Below the pieces are notes generated by a model, which saw only the letters and a list, made by a program, of their open reading frames with translations, was not told the DNA's origin and did not search any database. A program made the translations under genes and the position numbers. 64,000 nucleotides of DNA from Daphnia pulex (lineage: Eukaryota > Arthropoda > Branchiopoda > Diplostraca > Daphniidae): positions 5,022,001-5,086,000 of the forward strand of contig NC_060017.1 in NCBI RefSeq assembly GCF_021134715.1, written 5' to 3'. This document shows, piece after piece, positions 38,801 to 51,500 of the stretch (its first letter is position 1; each line of letters begins with the position of its first letter).

Positions 38801-38890
38801 AGTGTGGGAGAAAAACACTCACATCCGACCGACGATTTTATTCGCCCGTTTGCTGCTTCCTTTACTTTTCCAACAACAACAGCAACGACC
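32851..38890. other. Long divergent upstream region between loco and Unc-115
   Basis: Six kilobases with no gene I can support. It should contain the loco promoter (near 32850-33100) and the Unc-115 5' UTR and promoter (about 38400-38890, GC-rich, many CA/GT and CT runs). Points noted inside: two copies of an 11-mer CATCTAGCGGT (33137, 33216); a coding-like minus-strand patch at about 34380-34490; a 34-codon ORF at 35578; a TATAAATA at about 36325. Tracts of GT and CTT repeats are common. The length suggests regulatory DNA for neuronally expressed genes, which is an inference. Confidence 0.5.
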
Positions 38891-41800
38891 ATGGGTGAGT
38901 TATTTTGTGGAATGTGTTTCTTGTCTCATTTTCATGTCCATGTAATAAGGAAATGAGTCTAACCTTGGAAACGACGACCAATATAGCCAAAGTCAAAACG
39001 AGTCGAGAAGAAGAAGATGGAGGACAGACTCGAAAGATATCTCTCTCGACTAGACCGCAATCCACTGTATATATCTATAAACAACACTCTATAACTATAC
39101 TGAATGAATTAACACCACCCTTTTTTTGTTCAATTCACATCGAAGGAACTCTCGCCATTCTAATTGGGCCCGACGGTAACAGCAGTTTTTTAGTGGAGGG
39201 GGGAATCTGGCATCGTCACGGTCGTATCGTGTTCTCACCGGTTCGTGTGTGTTTAGTCTCTCACCGTGACGTCACCGTACACGAACGAAGCTGAAGGAGA
39301 CAACATCAAATATCGTCGTCATTTGAATAGCAAGGAGTGTCTTCTTCTAAAGAGAAATGAACAATTCCGGCATTGGGTGACGCTAGTCCCCCCCTTCTAT
39401 TTCTTACTCCGGGTGAAAGGCGATACATTAAATTCATCCAGGGATTATCCAGTGAGAGAGAGGGGGAAGAAAAAAGGTGTGGTGTAGTAAATAGTAGATG
39501 GCCGTCGTCGTATAGTAAAAACATGGTTCGCACAAGATATGAGAAAAATGCTTGTTTGGACGCCGGAGGGGGAGAGCAGCCGAAAAAGCCCGGAAGGCAT
39601 TTTTTACTCCGGCGCCAGGAGGAGGAAAAAATGGAAGGGGGAGGGTGAAATGAAAGAAGAAAAAACCCTTACGACGTCGTCGTGGGTAGCGTCGCGACGT
39701 TATAAAAGGAATCGTCTTTGCACGCTCGGAAAAGTTTCTTGTCCAGTCGAGTCTTTGCGTTCGTTCGCGGACGCTGTTTGCCGGTTCCCCCCATCAATTC
39801 GAGAGGGTCGATTCCCGATTCGGTAAAAAAAATAAAAGAAGAAAATTCGACATTTGCGTGACCGGATCTAATTTTTGATTTTACTTTTATTTTTACAGAA
39901 AGAAAAAGAATTTCACCCTGGAATTTTGTTTTTGTCAAAGGGTTTTTTTTCTTTTTCCTGTGCGGGGGGAAAGTGTGTACTACTCGTCAAGAAAATCTAT
40001 TTCTGCCCGCCACCCTCGCAAAGTTGTAATAAAGTGAGACTCTAGTGCTCTGCTCTGCTCCCCCGATGGATTACTTTTGAAAAGGGTGGAGAGAAATTTC
40101 AGCCATAGTCTTTGAGAGCTAGACAAAGATGGTGATCCTGTGGACCAATTTGGAAGGGGAAAAGGTCGAGCCGAGCCCGACGGCCCAGAGGCCAGCCTCC
40201 GAACACGGTGGACGAAGTAATAACGGCGGCCAACTCAGCTTGAAGCGTCGTGTCCAGGTGGCATTGAAACCGTCGCTTCCGTCGCTCTTCTTGCCTCTCG
40301 TCAAACCCAACAGCAGCTCAGACAGCAGCAACAACGGTCGTGTGGTCACGTACAGTCCCGGTCCCACTACCGATAGCGTCAGTTTGCCCAGTTCCCTGGA
40401 CAGTTCGCCCACGTTAGCCGATGACGATCCACTCCGTTTAGTCGTGATCCGATTGGGAGATTTATCGCCCGACTCTGGCGTTGTCATCCAATTCGAACCG
40501 ACTCCCTCGCCATCCGTCGCGTTCGATCCTGTCAGGCCGACGACGTTACCGGCCCAGCGAGCTCAACCACCCAAAACATTACCCATCATTTATGGTACTA
40601 CTAGAAAAAAAAAGAGACCCAATCAAGTCCCGCTTCTTTTCCGCCATTATTATGAGACAATGATGCCTTCAAATGGCCAGGGTTGTTTTTCTTTCCTTTC
40701 ACTCAACCGAAACTCGGCAGTTGTTTGTTATTGTCTTTTATTACTTTTTTTGGCACCATCTGGTATCTTGTGATGAGACCTCTTTCTATACATGTCTCTC
40801 TCTTTTTCTTTTCTATTGGGATTTATTAGCTTGCGAGGAGAAGCTGGTCACCATCGAAATGGGTAACTGTCGATTCTCCATGTGTACTAGTTGATTTGAG
40901 ACGGAATTTGTTATTCAGCCCAGTTGCCGATTTTGCCTTTAATATTATTAATTAATTCTTTATGTGACGCTTTTATATTTTTATTCAAATTTTCCAGGCA
41001 AGACACAGTGTCAGAGTTGCAAGAAGAAATGCTCGGGTGAGGTGCTGCGCGTCCAGGACAAGTACTTCCACATCGCTTGCTTCAAATGTCGCGTCTGTCA
41101 GACGTCGCTGGCCCAGGGTGGATTCTTCTGCAAGGACGGCGAGTATTATTGCACGCGGGACTATCAGGATCGCTTCGGCACCAAGTGCTCCCATTGCGGA
41201 CGATTCGTCGAAGGGGAAGTGGTCACCGCTCTGGGGAAGACGTACCACAGCAGCTGCTTCACTTGCGCCCGTTGCAGGTCATTGCCGTTTTTTCTTCTTC
41301 TTCTTTCTATTCTGTTACCCAACCAAAAATTTCTTTTCTTTTTTGGAAACCCACAAAAGCGACTTCGGTTGAATGCCATCGGGGTCTTTGACTGGACGCA
41401 ACACACTTTTTTTTTATATTATATATTTGGATATTATTTCGTTATTGTTGACGCTGCCTCAGACTGCGGTTTTCTACTGAGGGAAGCAGTTAAAAGGAAG
41501 TGGTCAACTGTGCCGAATTGTCTTTCGGCGGACTTCCTCCTAGTACAAAAATCGCCAACTGCTTCTTCTTTTTTGTTTTTAAAACTATCTTTACGTGTCG
41601 TAGTAAAAAAAATATGCAATCGGTGAAATCGATCGACTGGAAAAGATTTCACGCGGGTTGTTTTTTGTTTGTGACGTTTTATGGCTTCCCCTACTTTTTT
41701 TTTCTTTCAAGTTTTTTAAAAAAAAGGGGGAGGGGAGGAATATGGACCGAATCGATTCACGCGGGGGCCCTGGAAAATGGGATGAAAACCTAGATAAATA

Positions 41801-44800
41801 ACATTTGTTTGTTCTGGATTTTTCAATAGAATATCAAAAGCCTACATGGAGGCTATTATGTATGATGAAAATTCAAGTGGGTCGCTGCTGGTTCTCCTGA
41901 TAACAGAGACGAAAGAGACAGAGAAAGAATTCTGTTTTTGATTTGAAAGCTTTTTTTGAAATGTCAATAATCTCAAGAGTTTTTGAATGAATAATATTTG
42001 AAATAACACCATGTTGATTCTTTGATTGTCGATCACAGGCAACCGTTCCCGTCCGGGGAACGAGTGACCTTTACAGGCAAAGAAGTGTTGTGTCCGAAAT
42101 GTGTCCAGATTCCCGTCATGACGGCCACACCATCGCCGCCAATGAAACCCGCCCGATCCAGCCCGACGCCCAGTTCGCCAGCTTCGAATGGTGGCGCCAA
42201 CACGCCATCATCAACCACGCGTAAGTTTATTTTTAAAAAATAAGAAAAAGCTGGACGCGAAAAAATACGATTATAATTATAAAATGGTTCCGCTGGATGT
42301 CAAAATTTTCTTTTTTCTAGAATGCACCGGCTGCTCCAAGGAAATCGTTGAAGGCCAGGCCCTGATTGCGCTCGACTCGCAGTGGCACGTCTGGTGTTTC
42401 AAGTGTGTTACTTGCAACACCCTCTTGCACGGAGAGTACATGGGAAAGTATGTGTGGTGGCCATTTATCATCATCACAACCGCCACTTTTTCTGGCCCCC
42501 TTATTGACTAATAAGACGAGTTGATTTCTCTCTGACGGCCCTTTTTATATTAACGAACGTGTTTTTTGGTTTGATATCACCCAGGGATGGACTCCCGTAC
42601 TGCGAGAAAGATTATCAGCGTCAGTTTGGCGTCAAATGCGACCACTGCGAGCGCTTTATCGCCGGCAAAGTCCTTCAGGTAACATCTCAATTTTTCAAGT
42701 CACGCGTCTTGAGATAACCATCACAGTCGGAAGAGGCCTTTCACATCAACTGACATGTTTTGAAAAAAATGTAGGCCGGAGATAACCATCACTTTCATCC
42801 GACCTGTGCCCGTTGTTCGAAATGTGGCGATCCTTTCGGCGATGGGGAGGAAATGTTTCTCCAGGTACATTTCGAATGAAATTATTGGATTCAGACGGGA
42901 AATGAACGAAATTTGTGTTTTTTTTTACAGGGATCGGCCATTTGGCATCCGAGATGTGGGCCAGGCCCTGGCCAAAACACCAACGGAAACATCACACTGT
43001 ATTTGAACGGAGCTAATCAAAGCCAAGGACATGACGATAAAGACGACCGTTTCAGTTCCACGGCCGGAAGCGAATTTCAAGTACATTTCACATCCCATCC
43101 CAAAACAAAAAAACAATTAACGCTTATTTTATTTTAATTTTTTAAAACATTTTTAAAAAGAAAATCCCGCAGCATTTGTGAACATAACGATTTTTTTTCG
43201 GCTATGTTTTGTTTGCAATTTTTTTTTCATTATTATTTCATTTTTTTTTTCTTTTAGTTTTCCATGAGATCCAGGACCCCTAGTGTCAATGGTTCCGTTT
43301 GTCCCAGTCCCTATGGTAGCATGCATAAAAAGGTTAAATTTCCCTACTCAGTTCCTCTCTCTCTCTCTCTTAGTCTTTTGATTATAACCACAAGACAAAA
43401 AAAAACAATGATGGCCGTTTTCCTAGCACGAACAGCACGATTAATTTAACTAATTTAATTTTTCCCTTCAATTTCTTTTGGCGTAATTGTGTTTTGTAGC
43501 TCTCTTCAGCCCGAACATTAAGTCCTGGACTGATCCTGCGCGATTACGGCAAGAGGAGTCCAGCACCACCTGAAGACATCACTCGCTTGTACACTTACAG
43601 TTACTTGACGGAAGAGCCTACCATGGGCTACTTGCGGAAACCAATCGATCCTTACGACCGGCCACCGAAATCGCCACATTTCCACCGGCCTCAAAGTAAA
43701 AGTTTTCTTGACAGTTAATTAAGGCCCACCTTTAATTATTGATTGTTTTTCCTGGGTGATTTCTAGTTGGCGGTCTGAGCAATAAGAGAAGCAGTCTGCC
43801 GTACAGGTTGAACCACAACAAACCGGGCATGAAGGCGCTACTGGACCAAATGGAAAGGGAGACCCCCCGACCGAAATCTCCTCACATGAATAACGAAGAA
43901 CCCATCGAGTTGGCTCACTTCCCCAACGCTGACCGGTGAGTTTGAATTTGGATTTGATTTACTCGGCTCAAAACTTTTGAGATCTCATTTGTGCATGTCA
44001 CATCACAGGCCAAGACCGGGTGACCCACCGCGTATTGAGCGTGACGATTTTCCGGCCCCGCCTTATCCATACACGGATCCGGAGCGTCGTCGTCGCTGGT
44101 CTGAATCCTCGAAAAGGATTTCGGTTTCCGATGTCAACGACTATGACGACCGCAAATACGAACGCAGAGACGTCGTCGACGGGGAAAATGATGAACACAC
44201 GCCCGACGATCCCAAGATCAAAGTATGAAAATGTTGAGTTCATTTTCATTTAATCAGTATAATTTAAACGTTTTGATTCGTATTAGAAAAGTGAAGCGGA
44301 ATTGTCCAAAATCGCCACGGGGATCGGCAAAGTCTTTTTGCACAACCTGAAGGAACGTGAGAAATTCAGACAGTGGAAAATGAGCCATTTGGATCCACGC
44401 AACGCTTCACGAACTCCTTCCGCAAACAAGGTCAAATACATTTTCTTTCAATTTTCAATTTCGGTTCAATTTAATTTGAAATTATCTTAACAGGAGCCGC
44501 CGTTGCGTTTGCGCTACGAGAGTCCAATCAACGCATCGCCTTCACGTTTCAAGGATCACCCGCGACCTTTCGATTACGAGGAACCCGAGCTGGACAGGCA
44601 ATCCACCCATCGCTCGTCTCTCGGTCGATCCATCGGCACTCTGCCTACCTACAACGGTATTTATTCCCCCTTAGTCAATAGAGAACCAAGTCACAAAACT
44701 TTTTGATTTGGTTTTTCGTAACCTTTGGAATGATGTCCTTTGATTCTATCCGTGTTCCACCTTGTCCGCTTCTTTTATTTTTATTTGCTTGTTGTGTGAC

Positions 44801-46474
44801 TGTCCGGCAATTCCTTTTGTACTGGCCGTTCAAGGCGGATTTGAATTGCTTTAAAATACGCCCTTTTTCTTCCAGTCTTTTGTGATGTTCGTCAAGTGCG
44901 TGTGTGTGTGTGGAGTGGTGGCTGTGTTTGTTTTAGTTGTTGGTTTCCATTTTGATTTATTTTTTATTTTCATTTTTGTTCCATTTGCCACGGCAAACAT
45001 TTTTTTTTTTTTTTTTAAACCAACAAAACGAAATAGTCGTGTCATCGTCCCGCAGCCCACCCCGGCCTGGCTACACATTGAAGTCGTCAACATTGCCCGT
45101 CAACGGTCGTCAAAATGGCGGAGATTATTTGGTAAATTCAAATTTCTTTTACTCTTTTCTATTTGATTACGGGACGTTTTCAGAAGACAGTTTGGCCAGC
45201 CATTGTATCCGAGGTATTGTGAAACGTTTTATTTGCCCGCTTGTTGTATATTGCTGAACATTTGCTTTGCCGACTTTTCTTTCTCCCTTTTCAATTTTTG
45301 AATTTCCCGCTCAACGTTTTCCTCTTTATTTCTGCGCATGTGATGTCTACCTATTTATTTCTAGTGGTTTTAGGATGGCGTACTATTGAAAAGAAAAGAT
45401 GTGATTAGACTAATATTCTCAACTCTTTTCTCTTGTCTGACTAAATTCTTCTGACTTTCCTATTTGCTTTTGATTCCCTTTTATAAAACCTTTCTCTGTG
45501 GCTTGTGTGTCCCTCTTCACGGATGGACAATTTAGTGGTGAGCGCATTGCGCTACGTTCCAAAACCCGGATACGGATTCGCTCCCACAACTCGCTCCCAC
45601 ACATTCACGGTAGGTGTGAAAAATCGATTCACAATTTTTCAATCGGGTTTTGGTCGTCCGATAATAATAAGGAATGAACCTGATTGTTGCCCTGAAGCGT
45701 AACTTCCGCAAATCAGTTTATTCAATCACTCATTCATTCATCTGTATTGGAACGTTAAGGGAGATTACGCGTTGGGAGGAGGACTTGCTGAACAGTCACA
45801 ACACACGGATTTCGGATCAAACAAATCCGACAGTAAGTCAAACTAAAGTTATAAACCAATTACTTCATTATTTTAATTTTGTCTTGTGTGGAAAATTGCA
45901 GTTTCAGCCGTTTCGTTGACGGAATCTGACCGCCGAGCCTTAGCACCAGACCTGCGGAGTAGCAACACGTACAGCAGCCATTTAGGTGGCGGTGGAGTCT
46001 CTTCCAACACGCCGCGTCCGCACTCGCAACAGGGCTTCCGGCCCATGTTGATGCCCGTCACGACCACTAGCAGCCACGCTCTTCCGCCTCAATCGGCTCC
46101 CTTCCGCGCCCACACTCATCTGCGGCGCTCGCTGCCCAACATGTCGGCCGCCGCTTTGGCCGCCCAGCAAGCCCTATCCAACGAGCCACCGAAAATCTAT
46201 CCAGCTCATCTGCTCTTCACAACCAACTACAGACTTCCGGTCGATGTCGACCGCTGTCAGTTGGAGGTAATACACATCCGCATTCTTCTTCCACATCTTT
46301 CGCGTCTGCCTCCGCTCATTAAGTTAGTTCCCAACATCTTTTTCTCATTTCCTTTGACAGCGTCACTTGTCGGACACGGAATTTGAAGCCATTTTCCAGA
46401 TGACGCGCTCCGACTTCTACCGCATCCCGCCCTGGAAGCGCAATGAAATCAAGAAACGCTTCCGGTTGTTCTAG
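38891..46474 (+). CDS. Unc-115: Unc-115 / actin-binding LIM protein (ABLIM), four LIM domains plus villin headpiece
   Basis: Actin-binding LIM protein used in axon guidance and cytoskeletal signalling. Start exon 1a is just ATGG (38891-38894). Exon 1b (40129-40594) gives a 155-aa Pro/Ser-rich N-terminus. Common exons: 40998-41277, 42039-42220, 42321-42447, 42585-42678, 42775-42864, 42931-43080, 43258-43332, 43500-43695, 43767-43935, 44009-44222, 44287-44430, 44494-44656, 45037-45131, 45760-45832, 45902-46266, 46361-46474. That is 844 aa from 1a, 998 from 1b. LIM1 begins CQSCKKKCSGEVLRV, LIM2 CSHCGRFVEGEVV, LIM3 CTGCSKEIVEGQAL and LIM4 CDHCERFIAGKVLQ. A Ser/Pro/Arg-rich linker follows. The villin headpiece comprises KIYPAHLLFTTNYRLPVDVD and DFYRIPPWKRNEIKKRFRLF, the actin-binding KKxxxLF-type end. 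All junctions keep phase. Confidence 0.93.
39701..39708 (+). promoter_or_regulatory. Possible TATA box for the Unc-115 exon 1b transcript
   Basis: TATAAAAG lies about 430 bp upstream of the exon 1b start codon, followed within about 45 bp by TCCAGTCGAG, a weak initiator-like match. The sequence between is GC-rich. Together these suggest a separate promoter for the isoform with the long N-terminus. Spacing is slightly longer than the usual 30 bp, so confidence is low. Confidence 0.3.
40830..40862 (+). other. Unc-115: 33-nt cassette exon of Unc-115
   Basis: Flanked by TTATTAG on the left and GTAACT on the right, this 33-nt segment is phase 1 to phase 1, exactly like the junction it interrupts. 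Inclusion would insert ACEEKLVTIEM before the glycine preceding LIM1, from either first exon. It also contains ATGG at its end, imitating exon 1a, so it could alternatively serve as a third start exon. Confidence 0.5.
45536..45609 (+). other. Unc-115: Orphan exon-like segment in an Unc-115 intron
   Basis: Between an AG (45534-45535) and a GTAGGT donor lies a frame reading SALRYVPKPGYGFAPTTRSH, which looks like genuine linker protein and exits in phase 0, as the next exon needs. It enters in phase 1, whereas the preceding exon (45037-45131) ends in phase 0. It would therefore need another small upstream exon that I could not identify. It is probably an alternatively spliced exon. Confidence 0.4.
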
Positions 46475-48542
46475 GACAAAAACTAATTGACGCGGGATAT
46501 TGCCGCAGCAGCTGAAGAATTCTTCGGCAACAGACAACATCAACAACACCACAAAGGATTCGATGGAATTTGTTATATTTTGTTTCCCTTTTTTTTCTTG
46601 TTTAACGGGGTGGGATAGGGTGGGAGGGAATGACAGTTGGATACTCTATTGAGTAGAAACTTTGCAGCTTTGTTTGCGCTTTCGTCTAAAAAGTAGGCGA
46701 ACGAAAGATATTTTCATTGGCATTATTAACGTACCCGAAGCTATTAGAGCTTCAATCAAAACAATCGGGGATGGGCAGACTCTTTAAAACTATATGTAAA
46801 AAAAAAGTGAAACTCTAAACCAGTTTCTCGTCTATTTTGAAGAAGAAAAAGAAAAGAGTTGCGTAGAACCCGATGATATTGAACACACCCAGTCGGAACT
46901 GGTTTCAACCAGTTTAGTACATAATGAATAACGATCAAGTGGAACGACTTGTCTACGATTGCATACGGACAGCCTTGAGAATGATTTTTTCATTTTTTTT
47001 TTTTTATTATTCGTCCGATTTAAAGTGAAGAAAACAAAAATCATTGGCAATTATTTTCTAATGGGCACGTAAATTCGGGAGGGATTTAAAAGAAAAACCG
47101 TAAAATGGCACTCGATTTTTCGAGAGGGTGAGACATACTAGAGCAGCATCCGTTTCTCTAAAAAAACATAAGTAGATTGAATTATATTTTGCTATAGAGC
47201 TATCAAATTATTGTTTCTTTTCTTTCTTTCTTCTTCTCCCTCTGAACGGAATAATCACCGACAAAAAGTTTTTTCCCCCCCACAATATTATTTGCTGAAA
47301 TACCTGGGTCACATGTATCACACGAGGTAGCTTTGAATTTCCGATTGGGTTTTGGTATTTCAAGAGCAATCAAGTTGTTTCCAAATCTCTACTTTCTTCT
47401 TGTAAACAATCTTTTTCAAGTGGGCAGCTTTATAAACATCACAAGAAACTAACAGGCAGCAGGTGCTCCCAAATATGAAGTGAAAAAAAAAAAAGATTTA
47501 TTTAAAAAAAAAAATTACCATTCAATCGCAGAATGGACGAGAGATGTGTCTGGTTTTCTTCTATTTCGAGGGACGTCACTCTTTTTTTCGTATTTAAAAA
47601 AATTGCCCTTAACGTCTACTAAAAAAATAGCATTTTTGGCATTTCACTTTCCTCCATCTAATGTTCTTCATCTCTATAATAACACACCCAACTGTTGTGA
47701 CTTACTTTTGGATTCTCCCTTGTCTGTGTCCTAGTCGCTTCTGGATTGCAAAAAAAAAAAAGATTCATTTATTTAAAGCAACAAAAAAAAGGTAATTTTA
47801 CTCTCTACCGAAACCCAAACACTTTTTTTGAAATACATGTAATCGACTTCAGCAGTTCTCTCTATTCATTTCTTATCATATCATAGATGAGTGTTAGTCA
47901 TATTAGAATTTAGATCACTGAGATTGAATCGCGCAGGTATTTTCCAACTGTTTATCCATTGTGGCTTTTCGACATCAACAATTTGTCGATCCCAATGGCC
48001 AATGTGGAAATTTACATTAAACAAATATATAATTTTTTTGGCATGAACATACAAGTATTAACATTATTGATAAATGTTGATATCGATATTGGCGATATTC
48101 TCGTATTAGTAAAGTAAATTGTGAAAATTCATTTTTAAATTTTGATTACTGAGATGGAATCGCGGGTATTTCCAACTGTTGTTTATCCCACACCTTCAAT
48201 GTGGCGTTTCGTCAGCGTTTCGTAAACAAAAACAATAATGGCCGCTATGGAAATTTACATAAAAAAGATAAGATTTCTTGGCATGAGCAGCGTGTCATGA
48301 TGGAAGAGAAAGGCGTGAAAAAGGAAACTGGATCGTCGACCTTATTCCGGCTCTATACCGCCAAAATCCACACCCATATCAAACCCGGTAAAACCGCAAA
48401 TCTTGCATCGGCTTGCTGATAACGTACACGCACGTCCCATGGTATCATTCTATCATTTTTGACAACTGAAATGCAAACTTCCTACATATGATCTCCGTTA
48501 TTTACAAGAACGAGTTCTGCGAACAAGTTATTTATCGGGTGA
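46475..48542. other. Unc-115 3' UTR and spacer to the SAM-SH2 gene
   Basis: About 2 kb, AT-rich. The first part is likely 3' UTR of Unc-115 (several T and A runs). The right part contains a diverged tandem duplication (separate entry) and must hold the promoter of the SAM-SH2 gene. No other gene is seen. Confidence 0.55.
47905..48291. repeat. Diverged tandem duplication, two copies of about 150 bp
   Basis: Copy A at about 47905-48050 and copy B at about 48139-48291 share the same order of blocks: ACTGAGATxGAATCGCG, GGTATTTxCCAACTGT, TTTATCC, GTGGCxTTTCG, AATGGCC, GGAAATTTACAT and TTGGCATGA. There are small indels between blocks. The copies are direct repeats about 235 bp apart. They could be remnants of a mobile element or a duplicated regulatory module. 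Confidence 0.75.
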
Positions 48543-51500
48543 ATGGCTACCCTTAAAAGTGAAAATCTTTTCAAAAGAGATTGTGATCCAGATTTCATTC
48601 ATAAAATCGTTTCATGGAGCCAAGCTGATGTGGATAAATATCTGATCAAGGTGTTTATTTTTTAAATTATATATATTTTTTTGGTTAAAGTTTTGGTTTT
48701 CTCAATACTAACAAACTCGGTTGCAACTCACAGAATGGAATACTTGGGTGTGGACCTGCACTGGCAACAAATTCTATTGATGGAGTGGCCTTTCTAAGTT
48801 TAAATTACCAGTCACTTACCAGCTGGACAATACCAATAATTAAACGTTCCAAGATAGTGGCATTGTTAAATGACCTGGGATCTGAGAGTTATCGAAAAGA
48901 TGTTATAGTAAAGGCACACATTTCAATGCGGTTACAAGAAGCCATTTCAAATATTGACATTAGCCGAACACCAAAAGAAAAATCCCCTGGACCAATAATG
49001 ACACATTCAGCAACTATTAAGCCAAGTATTATTGGAATTTAAATTTAATCATCATAATTGTCAAATTATATTTTTGTGTTCCAACTTAAGAAGCCCCTAG
49101 AATCGCACCGACTATACCACCTAAGCCTGGTTCTTTATCAAAAAAGCCATTTGTACCACCGAGAAACTTTCAAAATGGTGTGAAAATTGGTAGATTAATT
49201 CATAATATATTTATAAAAAAATAATTATGTGTGTATTAGGTGAACCAAAAAGGATGGATAACATTTTCTTCCGCGATATCGCAAAAGAAAATAACGTTGA
49301 TAATGACGAATCCGATTATTTAGTTCCTATATCTGGCGGTAAAGAATTTAATAATTATACCTACTTTGGGGTCCCAATCAAAGTATATAATCTGTGATTT
49401 GATATTGTGTCAGGTGCTGAAGAGAGTATCCCAGAAGCTATTAACAGCCGTATTAACAGTTTCAATTCGTCAGATGGAGGATCTCCTTTTATATTGATTT
49501 CCTCTGATAGTTTTACTGACACCGATGACGAAGCCCATAATAGCCCAATCGCTGCAAACAATTCAACGTTTTCCACAAAAAAAAAGAAAAAGGTTCGCAA
49601 GCCGGGATTCATCAAACACTTGCTGTCAAAAACAAGTCTTTTGGAAGAAAGAGTATCACAAGGTAAATGTTTATTTATTATATAGTACATCCATTACATA
49701 ATGTCAATATGTTCGGTAAAGTGTTTCGAAAGACAACCAATGGGCACCTGTCATTTCCCATAGGGCACAGCTAATGAGCGGGCTATGTGTTGAGTGTTCG
49801 CTGTGTTTGTTTTCAGCTGCGATGTACGACTAGCGAATGGTGTAGTGGTCAAATCATCTTCTTTCGTATTTTTCTTTGGGCAGTTTTTGGGAGTTATTAG
49901 ATAGCCCGTTGTTGTTCCACCCTTTCTCCATCTCCCGCCCACCCTAAGGCAATCTTCGCTACTTGTATGAATAGCAACGTAAAGTCGTAACGCTTCTCGA
50001 GTTATCCAGCAGTTAGTTATAGATCAGAGACTTGCCATGTGGTTATTGCTGGATCCGTGTTCTTTATTCCAAGCCATTGAAGGAGTAAATTAGAGACAGG
50101 TGGCTCTAATTTTTACACTTTCGATAGGGGGGTTGTGAATCCGCATCACGTGGATGAGCTTTCATTCTCTTAACTGCTATGGCTTGTTGCGGATACCTTC
50201 GCTTTGCCGGTCCTGCTGCTCGCAATTTGTTAAAACGGCTCGGATGTGCCGCAGTAGAGTGTTGTGTCCGGGGTTCGCAACGGATTCGCCGTAAACTAGT
50301 GCCCAAATACGCTTGCCCCTGCGACCTTTTGATGACAGTTCACGGTAAGCTCATTGTTGTTTTCTTTTGTGTTTAGAGACATTTGAATCCCAGCTCCGTT
50401 GGGAGTTGCTACATGTGAATGCATTACAGTCTAATTAAACCGCTCCATCGTATCGATGACGTTATTGAACAGGGTAGTCAATTCAATTTATAATTTTCGG
50501 TTTGTATTAAGAAGGTTCCTGGTAAATCTAATAATAAAATTTGTTGACATTGAAATTTGGGAGAGCCCATTGTCAAGGAGAGAGACACCGTAGCTCCTGT
50601 CAGACTTGTTTAGCAGCTTTTCCTTTGGATTTACCCCGAAGCAAGTGTGATCATTTTGTGGTTTCCGGCCCCCGTCTTGAAGAAAAGCGGCCGGCTTATA
50701 GTCAGATGACTGGTGTACAACATACATGGGAAAACTGCAAAATGCTCGTGTCTTGTCCAACGATAATAAAAGAATTCGAGCGATTTCCGGTTCAGTTTTC
50801 AGTCCTTTTTTTTTTCTTAGAAAACGCAAATAGAATTTGTATTAGGCGGTGAGGTACTTGCGTCATCAGCACGCGGTCATCGAACGATAGGGAAGCAGCG
50901 TTTGCGATTGCCCTTGAGATTGGTGGCATTTCTAGTTTTGTTTGGCTTGACTTCACTCTTAACGAATCGCACCGTGTCTTTCAGCAAGAATCAAGTACAT
51001 TAGTCCCAACGGCGGAATAACCAGTTTCTATTTTGATTGGTGTAATTGCAGATCCACTCGGTACTCCGCCTCTTCCGCCCGTTCGAAATCAAGATTCGTC
51101 CCGATGGTCATCCGAATCGAGTCTCAGTCAATCAGGTATTCATTCAGCTGCTTCCTATATTTGGCAATACTCCGTGATCCTCATAAATTGTTTACGTGTC
51201 ATAGGATCAGAGTCCCAGCAGACGCCACCACCGCAAATGCTGCCATTTCGTAAACTATGTTCACAGACCGCTACTTCCATGTCGAGTCTTGGTATATACA
51301 TTCCCGTTAGTCTTTCATCACCTTTGTCAGTTATTAATTTTTATTTTTTTGCAGCCGAATCACATCCGCCACCAACATACCCACCACCAGCGGTGCCTCC
51401 TCTTCCCAGGGGAATTGCTCCTTTTCGTCGAAAGAGTCCGGCCCCGCGTGAATCAAGTATTCGTTTTCCACAATCTCCACAATCTCTCGTTCAGCGTGAT

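Noticed and set aside
41278-42038. Several frames inside an Unc-115 intron, such as 41500-41793
   Set aside because: They are readthrough of the LIM2 intron, rich in Phe/Lys from T and A runs, and the flanking LIM2 halves join perfectly without them.
49833-49862. GAATGGTGTAGTGGTCA resembling a tRNA D arm
   Set aside because: No anticodon stem, T arm or closing acceptor follows within tRNA distance.
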